64,000 nt of DNA from SIAJ01 sp963773845 (lineage in GTDB: Bacteria > Planctomycetota > Planctomycetia > Gemmatales > Gemmataceae), in contig CAVZCU010000009.1 in the NCBI GenBank assembly GCA_963773845.1, positions 62,001 to 126,000 of the forward strand. Reading direction: 5' to 3'. A program made the position numbers and the translations under genes. Under the pieces are notes generated by a model. It had not been told where the DNA came from, did no database searches, and was given only the letters and a program-made list of their open reading frames with translations. Numbering within the stretch: position 1 is the first letter of the stretch; each line of letters starts with the position of its first letter. Shown in pieces: positions 17,417 to 27,769 of the stretch.

Positions 17417-18796
17417 TCATCCGCTAGCGCCCTCCATCTGAGGGCGACCATTTGGGTGGAACCAAGCCCAGACGGCGAGAATGGTCAGGCCACTGGCAAG
17501 CAAATATGTTCGAGCGAGTGACGTCGTGTATGAGTGCGTGGCCAGGGCCAGGCTGTTGCCGATTACGAGCGCGCCCAGCACGCAAAGGAGAGCGGCCTGC
17601 GGCGTTGGGCGAGGCGAGCGGAAAAGTGGAACGGCCAAGGCCAGCGGGACGAGCCAGTGGACGTCCGCGTATGGCCAGCGATGGGGAAGGAAGTACTCCA
17701 GGTCGAGCAGGAACGCCAGTATCAACAGCAAAACGACGCGCGGCGACCGCCGATGTCGCCCAGTGATCAACAGGCCGATCAGCACTGCAGTCATTCCGAG
17801 GATTGCCGCTTTCGATGTCGTTCCCAGATTGATCATCGGTAAACCGAATCGTTTCCGGCTTTCGGCGTAGAATCGGGCAAACGAACTCGACGGTGTACTT
17901 GGATCCACAATCACTGAGCCGAACCAGAAGCCTTCCGCATCGACCGGTCCACCTTGCTCTGGCGGTGTCTCTTCCGGCAGGGACATCGATCGATAGTACA
18001 TGTCCCCCATGGCCATGTAACTCTTCCAGTCGCTAACGCCGGCCCAGGGCAGTGTGAGTACGATGGCGGCAAACGCGGTCGCTATCGCACCGCCCGCGGT
18101 CCGGTACTTGCCGAGAACGAGGAACGCCAGCCCGAGCGGAGCGAAGTTCGGACGAAGAGCGATCGCAAGCCCGAACGCAATCCCGGCCCGCCACGAGTCG
18201 AGATTTGACCGCATTCCCGACCGAACTCCAATTGCCAACAGTAGCGCATGCAGTGCATAAAGTTGACCGCGCTCCGTGTGCATTCGCCACGCGGCTCCCA
18301 GTGCGATTGTTGCCGCCGCGACGATTAGGAATACGACGCGCCATCGCCGGCCAGGGATTGTCGGGGCAAGGATCGCGATGGCAGCCAACAGCGCCGCCCA
18401 CTCCAGCCCAAAGTGAACAAGTCGGAGTGTCCCGTACGGCAACCAGACGATCGATTGGTACAGGCAGAGAACCGTCGGAGGCACGGTGACGCGGGGAATG
18501 TCTCCGCGCTGAACCGGGTCGAGCCATTGCTCCGACATGCCCGGCTGCCAGCGAAATGAATACGGGTCCTTGCCGGCGGCCAAAACGCGTGCCCCGACGA
18601 CACGGTTCCGCAAGTCGATCCCGCCGTATCGTCCGGAGACATCCGAGAAGCCAATCACGAATGCCGTCGCCGTCAGGCCCGTGGCGAGCAGCAATAGCGT
18701 CTTCTCGTGCGCGTGAAGCAGCCCCGGTTCGAGGCCGAACAGGTGCAAGATCGACCGGACGGGCGGCCGTGGGCTCGAAGCGGACGGGACAGACAT
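17417..18796 (-). CDS. Polytopic membrane protein, GT87 (DUF2029)-like mannosyltransferase
   Basis: The protein of about 459 residues has some ten hydrophobic segments. Typical DUF2029/GT87 features are present: DLRNRVVGARVLAAGKDPYSF early on, with the acidic/aromatic periplasmic loop, then repeated helices such as WAALLAAIAILAPTI, and an ALRPNFAPLGLAFLVLG region like the family's R-P-x-x motif. Members use polyprenyl-phosphate sugars to glycosylate lipids or proteins from the periplasmic face. ATG 18796 is preferred; a TTG at 18811 is upstream. It lies just after the FAD oxidoreductase on the same strand and a second GT87-like gene is at 57277. Confidence 0.7.
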   Translation of the reverse strand: MSVPSASSPRPPVRSILHLFGLEPGLLHAHEKTLLLLATGLTATAFVIGFSDVSGRYGGIDLRNRVVGARVLAAGKDPYSFRWQPGMSEQWLDPVQRGDIPRVTVPPTVLCLYQSIVWLPYGTLRLVHFGLEWAALLAAIAILAPTIPGRRWRVVFLIVAAATIALGAAWRMHTERGQLYALHALLLAIGVRSGMRSNLDSWRAGIAFGLAIALRPNFAPLGLAFLVLGKYRTAGGAIATAFAAIVLTLPWAGVSDWKSYMAMGDMYYRSMSLPEETPPEQGGPVDAEGFWFGSVIVDPSTPSSSFARFYAESRKRFGLPMINLGTTSKAAILGMTAVLIGLLITGRHRRSPRVVLLLILAFLLDLEYFLPHRWPYADVHWLVPLALAVPLFRSPRPTPQAALLCVLGALVIGNSLALATHSYTTSLARTYLLASGLTILAVWAWFHPNGRPQMEGASG

Positions 18797-18824
18797 CGGG
18801 GTATCCGGCAAATGTGGATTCGAT

Positions 18825-20279
18825 TTAGCGGGCGACCATCACGGTGGATGGCGGCGGGTCGGAGACTTCGAGGCCGGTTTCACGGACCATCGCTGCCTCC
18901 TGGTACGTCTCGTAGTCGGAGTTCACGGCCCACAGGTTGTGTCCGGCTTCCTCGAGGAGATTCTCCGCAGCCAACAGACCCATCAAAATGCTGTGGTCCT
19001 GGTTGTTGTACTTGAACGATCCGTACCGGCCGATCGGCATGAGCCCGCGGAACTGCCGCACGTAATCAATAACCGGAGCGAGATGTTCCTTGTAGCCGCG
19101 AGCGTATACGGGATAGCTTCGACCGATGCGGTGCACTTTTCCACCCAGCACCGGCGCACCGTTCAACAATCCGGTGCCCCCCATCTCGCTTGTGGCCAAA
19201 TTAATCAATTGATCATCGGGAGTCGTCCATACCGCATCCTCCTCGTTGCACCAATACTCCAGAGCCAGGATAGTCGTCTGCGCAGACCCATGCAACTCGG
19301 GCACCCAGTTGCGGAAATTGGTCACTCGTCCGACCTTGAGTTCCGGAGAGTGGATGTATAGCCATTGATCCGCGAACAGATCTTTGCCATCCACATGCAA
19401 GTAAACGAGAATCGTGTTGCGGTATCGAAGCTGGTCCAGCGCAGTCCGGACGTTTGCGGGCGGTTCGCCAAGTCCGGCGGCCAGCAGAGTCAGGGGCATG
19501 GTCGATACGACGTGGTCGTATGGCTCAAACCGGCCATCCGCCAGTTCCAGTCCGCTCACTCGAAAACCTTCATGAAGGACACGCCGGACCGGCGAGCGCA
19601 GGTGAATCCCGTTTCCGGCTTGCCGAACGCGGTCCGCCATCCGTTCGTAAACAATCCCCGTTCCACCGGTCGGGTAAGCAAATTGATCGACAAGAGTCTT
19701 GTGCCGGTTGCCGCCAAGTCCAAGAGCAGCCTTGATTGCCTCCGCCAGGGAGAACTTTTTGATTCGCTGGGCGGCAAAGTCCGCGTCCAGTTCGCGGCAC
19801 GGAATGCCCCATAGCTTTTCGCTATAAGACTTGAAGAACATATCAAACAAACGGCGACCAAACCGGCTGACCACCCACGCTTCGAAGGTATCGGCGCCGT
19901 CGGCGGTCGATGGGCTTATTTTCTCGAGCAGGTAGCTGCTCACGCACGCCGCGGCCCGCCCAAGTCCCATTTTCCACAGGGCGTCGAGCGGTCGAAGCGG
20001 ATAATGAAAGAACCGGTTGCGAAAATAGATGCGGGTCAGCCGATCGACCATGCGGTAATCGGACCCGACCACTTCCCGCCAGAGCCCATTGACTCGTGGA
20101 TACTCGCTGAAGAATCGGTGCGGGCCGAGATCGACGCGCTGGTCCCACAATTCGATCGTCCGGGACAGTCCGCCCACGGCCGGACCGGCTTCGTAAACAT
20201 CGACTTCGGTTCGCGACTTGCTGAGTTGATATGCCGCGGTCAAACCCGCTGGCCCGGCTCCGATCACCGCAACTCGCAT
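18825..20279 (-). CDS. FAD-dependent oxidoreductase, UDP-galactopyranose mutase/amine oxidase-like
   Basis: The 484-residue protein starts with a Rossmann FAD motif VAVIGAGPAGLTAAYQLSK and VYEAGPAVGGLSRT. DLGPHRFFSEYP and FFKSYSEKLWGIPCREL are the conserved blocks of the UGM-like/protoporphyrinogen-oxidase-like group often found in polysaccharide loci. The C-terminal FAD contact is in YNNQDHSILMGLLAAENL. The reaction is not certain: it could rearrange or oxidise a nucleotide or lipid-linked sugar. The downstream GT87-like gene, 28 bases away, supports a role in glycan assembly. Confidence 0.75.
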   Translation of the reverse strand: MRVAVIGAGPAGLTAAYQLSKSRTEVDVYEAGPAVGGLSRTIELWDQRVDLGPHRFFSEYPRVNGLWREVVGSDYRMVDRLTRIYFRNRFFHYPLRPLDALWKMGLGRAAACVSSYLLEKISPSTADGADTFEAWVVSRFGRRLFDMFFKSYSEKLWGIPCRELDADFAAQRIKKFSLAEAIKAALGLGGNRHKTLVDQFAYPTGGTGIVYERMADRVRQAGNGIHLRSPVRRVLHEGFRVSGLELADGRFEPYDHVVSTMPLTLLAAGLGEPPANVRTALDQLRYRNTILVYLHVDGKDLFADQWLYIHSPELKVGRVTNFRNWVPELHGSAQTTILALEYWCNEEDAVWTTPDDQLINLATSEMGGTGLLNGAPVLGGKVHRIGRSYPVYARGYKEHLAPVIDYVRQFRGLMPIGRYGSFKYNNQDHSILMGLLAAENLLEEAGHNLWAVNSDYETYQEAAMVRETGLEVSDPPPSTVMVAR

Positions 20280-20522
20280 GATGACACGCCCCGTGCTTGC
20301 GCGAGCCGGCAGGCGACGCCGGAACCCGAGTGATTGTTCGCAATTCGAAACCTTAGGACACGAAACCAGCCGGATTCGAGCTACTCGTCTGTTTCAGGTC
20401 CGACCGGAACTTCCATAATCGGCGGGAAAAGAGGAATTGTGGGCCACTCGTTGAGATCACTCGTGCGAGCGCATGCACGATACATTTGGCGAGGGAAATG
20501 ACTCAGGCCGTCGTTCCAAGGT

Positions 20523-23500
20523 TCACCTTTGCACCCTCGTTTTCGGCATTGGCACTTGCTGCCTTGCGCTTAAGTACGCAATCAAGTCGCGTACTTCCTC
20601 CTTCGACATCTTGTCGAGCTGGCCGTCTGGCATGATCGATATCGCGGAGTCCTTGATCGAATCGACATCCTCGGCAGCAATCGTCACCTTCTCCGTGGCC
20701 GTCTGCACGACGAGACGGGCCGCGGTCCGTTCGACGATGATGCCCGTGATGATGCGCTCGTTCTTGGTCGCGACGACGGACATGCGGTATTCCTTCGCGA
20801 CCTCGGCACTCGGGTCGATGACATTCGACGAGCAGGTAATCGAGATTGCTCCGGTTGGAGCCGGTCAGGTCGGGGCCGATGGTGTTGCCCTCGCCGTAGA
20901 GCTTGTGACACTGCTGGCAGGTCTTGCTGAATACCAGCCGGCCGTTCGAGAGGTCGGCCTTCTTCAAGTAGTCCGTGCGTCAACTGTTTCTTCCACCGGG
21001 CCAATTGCTTTTGCTTGTCGGCCGGGGTGTCGCGGACTGCGCCCCAGACTTTGCGCAAGCGATCCGAAATCGACTTGTCGCCGAGCGAATAGAGCTGCCG
21101 GGCGATGAAGGCGGAGACATCGCTCGCTGGAATTCGCTTTCGCTCCATCGCATCGAGCAAAGCGAGCGCCGATTCCTTGCGTGCCGCGAGCGTGGCAACG
21201 GCATCGCGTTTCTCTTCAGTCGAGAGACTGGCATAGCGAGCCAGCAACAGCTTGGGCGTCTCGCGGATCGGGCACCGTGGCCAGGCCGCGAATGGCCGTG
21301 CCACGCAAAACCTTGTCGTTGAGCAGTTCGCGGAGGAGCGAGCGCGAGCTTGGCGATGCGCTTGTCAATCAGGGCTTGAAGCGATGCGATTCGCTCGGCG
21401 GCCGACGCGTTCGGATCATGGACGACCTTCTGCAAATGTTCGAGCGCTTGTGGGTCGTCGAAGACGAGGGCGATCATGGTGGCGTACTCGCGAATCGCGG
21501 CATTCTTGCTCCTAGAAAGCATCGCATACACGTCCGGCCAGAGCGGCGGCATCGTCATGGTCTTGCGACCGCGCAAGCCTTCGCGCGCACCGGCAGGAGA
21601 TCGAGTCGGCTGGGATCGTCCGAAATGCCGAGAGCCAAGACCCAATGCTTGAGCCCATCGTCCGTCTTCTTTTCGACAGCATTCTCAAATAGCCGCCGGG
21701 AGATGAATCGGCGAACGAGACGGGATTTTCGAGTGGGCGGCCAGCCCCATCGCTCGCGTCGGGTCGGATGGAACAAGCGGCTCGATGGCATACCAGTCCA
21801 TGAGCGGCAGGTTCGATCGGCTCGCGTCCTTCTCGTGCGACAGCAGTTCTTTGGCGATGGGCCACCGGCTATCCAATGGGAGCCGTTGAAGAGCCGCGGC
21901 CAGATACAGGCGTACCACGGGCGAAGGGTCGTCCGTGGCCAACACGGCCATTTTGGCCAGCACGACGTCGCCCGGATCGCCCCCCTCGCAAAGCAATTGG
22001 ATGCTCCAAGCGCGAACATACTCGCTCTCGTCCAACAAGAGGCTGGATAAATGGAGGTTGTCCTCCTTCGTCGAACCGGGAACCCTGGTAACGTGCTGTG
22101 CCCACAGCGCGCGGAGTCGCTCGGGCACGTCCGCTTTCACCGAGTTCATAATGCCGGCCAGACGTTCGTGCACGCTCTCGCCATTCCAACTCTTGTTGGC
22201 CGCCCGCTCCTGTAAAACCCTTCGTGCATGTTGTGCGTACCAATCGTTGGGATCGAGCTGCAATTTGACCAGTTCCATGTCGGTCCGCTTTGCCAGGTCG
22301 AGCGACTTCATCGGGCCGCTTACGCGGCTCCGCTCGCCTTTGTACTCAATCTTGTAAATGCGCCCCGTCTTTGTGTTTGGCTTGTAGGTGTGGCATTCGC
22401 CGGTGTCGCTCCAGTCGGAGACGAAGACGCTGCCGTCGGGGCCGGTTCGCAACGTCACGCCCATGAACCACGGGTCGGCGGAAATGGCAAAGTCCTTGCC
22501 GTGGCTCGCGACGTAGCCGGAGCCGACGCGCTTCAGGATGTCGTGATTGATGCGATGGCCATGGATGTTGCACATGAAGATGGCATTGCGAAACTCATCC
22601 GGGAACTGGCCCCCCTTGTACACAAGCACACCGCAATGGGCGTGGCCGCCGCCGAGCGCCAGCGTCGCATCCGTGCCCACGGAGGTTTTCAAATCCTTGC
22701 CGGCATAGTGCAAGTGATCGGCGATCGTCGGGATGCGTTCGTAGGCGTACTGGCTACTCGGCCGATTCCGCCACGGCTCGTAATGTCCGCCCTGGATCAC
22801 GTGAAAGAGATGCGGGTTCACGCAATTCGAGACGAAGCACTGGCCATATTGATCGAAATCGACGCCCCACGGATTGGTCGTGCCGTCGGCGAAGTTCTCG
22901 AAGACGAGCCGCGTTGGATGGATGCGATAGACGCCGCCATCGCAATGGATGCGCTTGGCGGCAGGCGTGCCGGGCCGGCCGACGTCGGAGGGACTCGTTC
23001 GTCCATGTCCGCCATAGAGCCAGCCGTCCGGCCCCCAGGTGAAGCCGTTCACCAGGTTGTGCCGGCTCTCCTTGTAGCCGAAGCCATCGAATAGGAGTTG
23101 CGGCGGGCCATCGGGCTTGTCGTCGCCGTCGCGATCGGGGATGAAGTAAAGACCCGGCGGCGACATCACCCACACGCCGCCGAACCCGACTTCGATGCCC
23201 AGTGATGTAATTGAAACCCTCGTAGAAGACGGTGCGCTTGTCGGCGTGGCCTGTCGCCCTTCGTGTCTTCGAGGATGATGATGCGGTCATGGCCGGTCGG
23301 CTTCCAATCGCCGTAGTTCATCGCCTCGGCCACGAACAGTCGGCCGCGATCGTCGATGCAGAAGGAGATCGGCTGCACAACATCCGGCTCGCTTGCGAAC
23401 ACGCTGGCGTGAAAGCCCTCGGGCAGTTTCATCTGCTTGGCGGCCTTGTCGGCGGGCAACGGCGCCGGCGAAGTCGGCTCGGCGGCAAGCACTGCGACCG

Positions 23501-23537
23501 GTGAGATAAGCAGGACGATGAAGACGCGTGGATTCAT
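20523..23537 (-). CDS. PVC-type heme-binding protein (membrane-bound dehydrogenase-like), many frameshifts
   Basis: Read across frames, this is one gene. ATG 23537 starts a signal peptide (VFIVLLISPVAVLAAEP), followed by the Piru/Ver N-terminal propeller (LPEGFHASVFASEPDVVQP; VNGFTWGPDGWLYGGHGR; NPWGVDFDQYGQCF), HEAT-like repeats (LVKLQLDPNDWYAQHARRVL) and a C-terminal cytochrome c domain with CQQCH at about 20905-20919. The end is LIAYLSARQQVPMPKTRVQR. The reading frame changes at about 23250, 23190, 21720, 21590, 21320 and 20970-20780, so at least six indels are needed. The conserved sequence on both sides of each shift argues for assembly error. The family is thought to oxidise sugars or polysaccharide parts in the periplasm. 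Confidence 0.8.
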
Positions 23538-23553
23538 GGTAGTTCGACCGCGG

Positions 23554-23997
23554 CTAGATTGGACATCGCTCAAACACGAGCCGATTAACGTTCGCGGTCC
23601 CTTTCGTGGTTCTGTATCGCAACTTGAATCGCGATCCAGGCGTTTCCTCGTCCAGGCGAGAGATTGAACCCCATTTTTCCAGTAGGGCATCGCGCTTCAC
23701 CGCCGTTGGACTGCCATGCAAAGTTCCGCTGAGCAGCACGTGCGTGAGTTTGAATTCGAGGCAAAGCCGTGGCAACTTGCCACCCTTCCTGCTGCCGCGT
23801 CGCGCTCGGTCGGCAGTGATCACAATCCATCTCCCGTCTTTCGCAATTTGAGGCACCCAGTCGCTGTCGGAGACGCCCTGAGAAAAAATGTCGGTGATGT
23901 GCTTGAATTCGCGAGGGATAGGGATCAGCGTTTGCAACTCCAGCATGGACGGCTTGCTCAAACATTCGTCGAACAAGAATCGGGGCGGTGAGTTCAA
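23554..23997 (-). CDS. VapC45-type PIN-like toxin
   Basis: The 147-residue protein begins PPRFLFDECLSK, the acidic start of the PIN-like fold of DUF5615/VapC45 toxins, and continues with HITDIFSQGVSDSDWVPQIAKDGRWIVITADR, where acidic residues complete the site, and then VLLSGTLH. Such toxins are RNases. The frame has no ATG at its head; the TTG at 23997-23995 overlaps the TGA of the upstream gene (TTGA), which makes a coupled start very likely. It forms a toxin-antitoxin pair with the DUF433-like gene upstream. Confidence 0.7.
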   Translation of the reverse strand: MNSPPRFLFDECLSKPSMLELQTLIPIPREFKHITDIFSQGVSDSDWVPQIAKDGRWIVITADRARRGSRKGGKLPRLCLEFKLTHVLLSGTLHGSPTAVKRDALLEKWGSISRLDEETPGSRFKLRYRTTKGTANVNRLVFERCPI

Positions 23998-24674
23998 GCG
24001 ACCGTGGCTCCCAGGTGGTCGAACAACCGATAAGCGGCCTCCACCTCCTCCTTGTGGATTCCATAGGCCTTGGCGGCGTTTTCGATTCCTCCCTCGGCCT
24101 TGATCGCATCCCAAATGCACTTTGCCGAATACCCGCTCGGCAAGAGCGGTTCACCGAATCGCCTTTCCGGATTCATGACAATGGGCACTCGATCCTGGCT
24201 CGTGAAGATGTTGTAGCTCGATGCCAGGCCGGACCCGCTGAACGTCAACTCCTTCAAGTACATTTCGACGATTCCGGTCAGAAGAGGTTGGCCGGCGTGT
24301 TTGCCCGACACTTCGACGTATTTCTCGTCTGCCAGCTTGATCACTAGCTCCTTGCCCAGCAGGTAAGTGAAATGCTGACGGGCGAACGGGTAGTCAACCT
24401 GGTACTCTTTGCGAGCCTTCCGGATGGCTTGCCGAAACTTCGACAGCGGTACGTTGTGCATCAGCCGGATTTCACGGATCGCGAGAGTCTGGACAAGATC
24501 GAGAAAGCTCACCAGCTTTTCCTGCGACCCGAATTGCGGATCGAAGACTGCCTGTCGCTCGTCGGAGCCGAAAAGCCAGCGGCGCAAAAGGCCGTCCTTG
24601 ACGCGAGCGTACAGGGCCGCCTCCGCGATGGTGTACAACCCATTCCCGATGAATTTCTGCAGCGACTTGCTCAT
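23994..24674 (-). CDS. VapB45-like antitoxin with DUF433-like domain
   Basis: The 226-residue protein begins IGNGLYTIAEAALYARV, a MerR-like winged-helix start, and has QTLAIREIRLMHNVPLSKFRQAIRKARK in the middle. The end KCIWDAIKAEGGIENAAKAYGIHKEEVEAAYRLFDHL is the DUF433 pattern. In the VapBC45 family this protein represses its own operon and neutralises the PIN-like toxin. ATG 24674 is chosen because the domain begins right after it. The gene ends four bases into the toxin gene. Confidence 0.7.
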   Translation of the reverse strand: MSKSLQKFIGNGLYTIAEAALYARVKDGLLRRWLFGSDERQAVFDPQFGSQEKLVSFLDLVQTLAIREIRLMHNVPLSKFRQAIRKARKEYQVDYPFARQHFTYLLGKELVIKLADEKYVEVSGKHAGQPLLTGIVEMYLKELTFSGSGLASSYNIFTSQDRVPIVMNPERRFGEPLLPSGYSAKCIWDAIKAEGGIENAAKAYGIHKEEVEAAYRLFDHLGATVA

Positions 24675-24696
24675 GGGTATTACTCTACCGGATCGC

Positions 24697-25881
24697 CTAG
24701 CCGATTTCCCAGACATCTACCAGGCCCGCGATGTCCGTCGCGGCGAGGTAACGCCCATCGTTAGAAAGTGCCACCGCACTCAGCCAATCCTTGAATTGCC
24801 CGCCCCTTGGCGCGCCGAGCACAGCGACTTCCTTGCCATCACTCACCTGACAGATGCGCACGCAAGTATCGCGGCCGACGGAGATGAGGTGCTTGCAATC
24901 CTCCGTAAACAGCACATCGGTCACGCCATTCAAATGACCGGAGACAGTGCGTGTGAGCTTGCCGGTCTTGGCATCGATCAGATGGGCTTGGCCCTTTTCC
25001 GTTTCGCCTCCTTGAGCGACGGCGACGAGTTCTGCATCGGGAGACCATGCCGTGGCAATCAGTCCGTTGGCGACAAACTTACGCCACACCTGTGCCGCCC
25101 CGTAGCTGCGATCGTTCGGCTTGTACTTCGGGAACTGCACTTTGAGGATGTCGAGCTTTTCCTTGCCGGTATCCGTGTCCCAGAGTTTGAGGCCGGGAGC
25201 GGGGATATCGAAATCATCGCGTTTGTAGCGATATTCGGATACCAGGGCCGTCTCGCCATCGGGCGACATCGAGGCCGACACAATCCAATTCCACGGATGC
25301 CCCGACCATTTCGCGCGGATCTTCCTGGTCGCCAGATCCCAAACCAAAACCTGGGAAGCGGCATCACCGCTGATGACCTCTTTGCCATCGCCGCTCAGAC
25401 CGAGCGCGTAAACCCACTCCTTGTGGCCCTTGAATACTTCGCATTGCTCCTGGGTATCGATGCGAATGCCCGGTGCTTTATCCGCCTCCTTTTTCCCTCG
25501 TCGCCGAGCTTCGCGCCGACGTGTGTCGACATCGAGAATTACTTCCGCCGGATCGGCGACTTTCGCATCCGCCATCCAGACACGGACGGTGCGATCGAGG
25601 CTCGCCGAAGGAAGATAATGGCCATTCCGCGTGGCGACGAGCCGGGTGACTTCGTTTGTATGACCAACGAGTTGCCGTGCCGGCCACACGTTCGGCGCTG
25701 TGCGTTCGCTCTTGGGGTCGGCCTTGAATGCCGGCTGCTTCTCGGGCAGGTCCCAAACGAAGATCTGCCCAAGCTGATTCGCCGCCGCAAGCCGCTTGCC
25801 GAAGAACGCAACGGCCGTCGGCCATGAGCCTTCGAAGGTGAGCTGGTAGAGGAGCTTCGATTTGGCGGGGTTGAATGGCAT
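24697..25881 (-). CDS. WD40 repeat protein
   Basis: The 394-residue protein has no signal peptide and consists of WD40 blades: QLGQIFVWDLPEK, HYLPSASLDRTVRVWMAD, GKEVISGDAASQVLVWDL, HLISVGRDTCVRICQV and YLAATDIAGLVDVWEIG at the C terminus. Proteins of this kind often follow DUF1501 genes in Planctomycetes, as here, and are assumed to be scaffolds or sensors. ATG 25881 begins MPFNPAKSKLLYQLTFEG. The leader contains the 25894-25954 hairpin, which may affect expression. Confidence 0.8.
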   Translation of the reverse strand: MPFNPAKSKLLYQLTFEGSWPTAVAFFGKRLAAANQLGQIFVWDLPEKQPAFKADPKSERTAPNVWPARQLVGHTNEVTRLVATRNGHYLPSASLDRTVRVWMADAKVADPAEVILDVDTRRREARRRGKKEADKAPGIRIDTQEQCEVFKGHKEWVYALGLSGDGKEVISGDAASQVLVWDLATRKIRAKWSGHPWNWIVSASMSPDGETALVSEYRYKRDDFDIPAPGLKLWDTDTGKEKLDILKVQFPKYKPNDRSYGAAQVWRKFVANGLIATAWSPDAELVAVAQGGETEKGQAHLIDAKTGKLTRTVSGHLNGVTDVLFTEDCKHLISVGRDTCVRICQVSDGKEVAVLGAPRGGQFKDWLSAVALSNDGRYLAATDIAGLVDVWEIG

Positions 25882-25893
25882 TCTGACTCCATA

Positions 25894-25954
25894 CGAGCGG
25901 AGCGGCGTAAGCCGCCCGATAGTCAGCATCGGGCGGCTTACGCCGCTCCGCTCG
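25894..25954. repeat. Large intergenic hairpin, 27-bp perfect arms
   Basis: The arms 25894-25920 and 25928-25954 are perfect complements around a 7-nt loop (core GAGCGGAGCGGCGTAAGCCG). It lies between two minus-strand genes, in the 5' leader of the WD40 gene. Confidence 0.85.
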
Positions 25955-25960
25955 CCATTG

Positions 25961-27229
25961 CTACGACAACAGCGTTTTGACAACCCTCGACCCAAACGGC
26001 GCCAGCGGTACCGGTCGCACGCCGGCGTAGTTCTCGATAGTCGGATCGATGCCGAGGGCCTTGTAGATCGTCGCGAAGAAGTCGCCTTCGTGGACCGGGT
26101 TGTCCTTCACTTCCTTGCCGTCGGCATCACTTGCTCCATAGGCTTGCCCGCCCTTGATGCCGCAGCCGGCAAGGGCCGTCGTCCAGCAGCGGACAAAGTG
26201 ATCGCGGCCAGCCCGGTTGTTGATTTGCGGCGTGCGGCCGATTTCGCCGGTCCAGACGATCAGCGTCTTGTCGAGCATCCCCCGTTCCTTCAGATCGGTT
26301 AGCAACCCCGCCCAGGCGTGTTCCATCGGCGGAACGAGGCCGCGGTGCCATTGGAAATTGTCGGCGTGCGAGTCGTAGCTCGATTGCCCGACCTCGACGA
26401 AGGCGACGCCGGACTCCACGAGCTTTCTAGCAAGCAGGCAGCGCTTGCCGAACTCGCTGTCGCCGTAGAGATCGCGATACTTGGCCCACTCGGCGTCGAT
26501 TTTGAAAGCATTGCGGGCGCGTTGCAGTCGCCGGGCGGCTTCGTAGGCTTCGCGGTGCATTTTGGCGACTTCGCTCTTCGTCGCGGCGGCGAACTGGTCC
26601 TCGACGAACTCGCGCAGCTCGTTCCGCTTCGCTTCTTTCGCGGCATCCATGTTCGACATCGAGAACGGCGGCAGTCCGCCTTCGCTGCCGATGCCGAACG
26701 ACTGATACTTCGGCCCGAGGAATCCGGCCCCGGCATCGCCTTGCGATGAGACCTTGACGAAATTGGGCAGGTCGGCGTTATCGATCCCCTGATACTTGGC
26801 GACGATGGCGCCGATCTCCGGGAAGCGCACGTTGGCCGCGGGCCGATAGCCGGTGTGCATGAGATAGATGCCGCCCGGATGATCGACTTCCGAAGTGCGC
26901 ATCGACCGAATGACGGCGACCTTGTCCATCTGCCGAGCCATCTTCGGCATCAACTCACAGACCTGAATGCCCGTGACGTTCGAGTGGATCGGCCGAAACG
27001 GCCCGCCGGTGGGCCGGCCCGGTTTCATATCGAACGTCTCAAACTGGCTGGCTCCGCCGTTCATCCAGAGGAGGATGCAGTGCTTGCGTGCCTTCTTCGC
27101 CTCGGCGGCAAGCACCGGAGAATTGACGAGCCCGCCCCAGTTCATGACAAAGCCGCCGGCGGTGGCGAGGGCACCCTTCATGAGTTGGCGGCGGGAGAGG
27201 TGGTCGGATGAATGGGAAAACGAACGCAT
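25961..27229 (-). CDS. DUF1501 protein, Tat-exported
   Basis: The 422-residue protein has a twin-arginine signal (LSRRQLMKGALATAGGF) and the full DUF1501 pattern: HCILLWMNGGASQFETFDMKPG (metal-binding start of the alkaline-phosphatase/sulfatase-like fold), VAVIRSMRTSEVDHPGG, SGVAFVEVGQ, and TLIVWTGEIGRTPQINNRAGRDH. The exact reaction of DUF1501 proteins is not established. They are usually encoded directly after a DUF1549/DUF1553 gene; here the upstream partner is reduced to relics at 27770-28310. ATG 27229 begins MRSFSHSSDHLSRR. Confidence 0.85.
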   Translation of the reverse strand: MRSFSHSSDHLSRRQLMKGALATAGGFVMNWGGLVNSPVLAAEAKKARKHCILLWMNGGASQFETFDMKPGRPTGGPFRPIHSNVTGIQVCELMPKMARQMDKVAVIRSMRTSEVDHPGGIYLMHTGYRPAANVRFPEIGAIVAKYQGIDNADLPNFVKVSSQGDAGAGFLGPKYQSFGIGSEGGLPPFSMSNMDAAKEAKRNELREFVEDQFAAATKSEVAKMHREAYEAARRLQRARNAFKIDAEWAKYRDLYGDSEFGKRCLLARKLVESGVAFVEVGQSSYDSHADNFQWHRGLVPPMEHAWAGLLTDLKERGMLDKTLIVWTGEIGRTPQINNRAGRDHFVRCWTTALAGCGIKGGQAYGASDADGKEVKDNPVHEGDFFATIYKALGIDPTIENYAGVRPVPLAPFGSRVVKTLLS

Positions 27230-27263
27230 GACTGACTCCGAAGTAACTGCGAAGACCTGCCGA

Positions 27264-27731
27264 CTACCGTTTATTCCGCTTGAAGACCGCGAGGAAAGAA
27301 CCCTCTCCAACTTTGTCGCCGCAGGCGAATTTCGTCGGTCGAATTTGCCCCCAGCAGATCGTCAGGGAATCGCCCTCAATCTTGTAGATTCCCAACCGCT
27401 TCTGGTCTTCATCGCGCCATTTAAGCGTCAAGTCGATGTGTGAGACGGTCTTGCTCGGTTTGAGCGCGATGTCAGCGGACACAACCAAGCCCAGAAAGCT
27501 GTCTCCGTTACCCTTGTCTTCCCCCGTCCAGAACGTGATCATCTTTCCGCGGAATTCGATCTGCATCTCCTTCTCGTTTATCAACTCGTTCGCCCCGCGA
27601 AGTACCGAACATGATTCTTGTTTCCATTCGCCGCTAAGCTTTGAAAGAACATCCTTTATCGGATCCTTCCTTGGGTCGGCGGTGGCGGTGCAAGTGAACG
27701 CGAGGCAAAGGATGAACAACGTCCGACGCAT
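27264..27731 (-). CDS. TIGR03067-domain secreted protein
   Basis: The 155-residue protein has a signal peptide (TLFILCLAFTCTATA) and the TIGR03067 pattern: LSGEWKQESC, MITFWTGEDKG, then LTLKWRDEDQKRLGIYKIEGDSLTICWG. This family is lineage-specific to Planctomycetes and relatives and has no known function; the fold is a small lipocalin-like barrel by analogy. ATG 27731 is the start that gives the signal peptide. It sits between the PSD1 relic and the DUF1501 gene. Confidence 0.75.
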   Translation of the reverse strand: MRRTLFILCLAFTCTATADPRKDPIKDVLSKLSGEWKQESCSVLRGANELINEKEMQIEFRGKMITFWTGEDKGNGDSFLGLVVSADIALKPSKTVSHIDLTLKWRDEDQKRLGIYKIEGDSLTICWGQIRPTKFACGDKVGEGSFLAVFKRNKR

Positions 27732-27769
27732 GGAATCACTCCAAAAAGATACCACCCATCCAAAACCCC

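Noticed and set aside
24409..25827. Plus-strand frame of 472 codons opposite the WD40 gene
   Set aside because: Low-complexity, Arg/Pro-rich shadow of a well supported WD40 protein.
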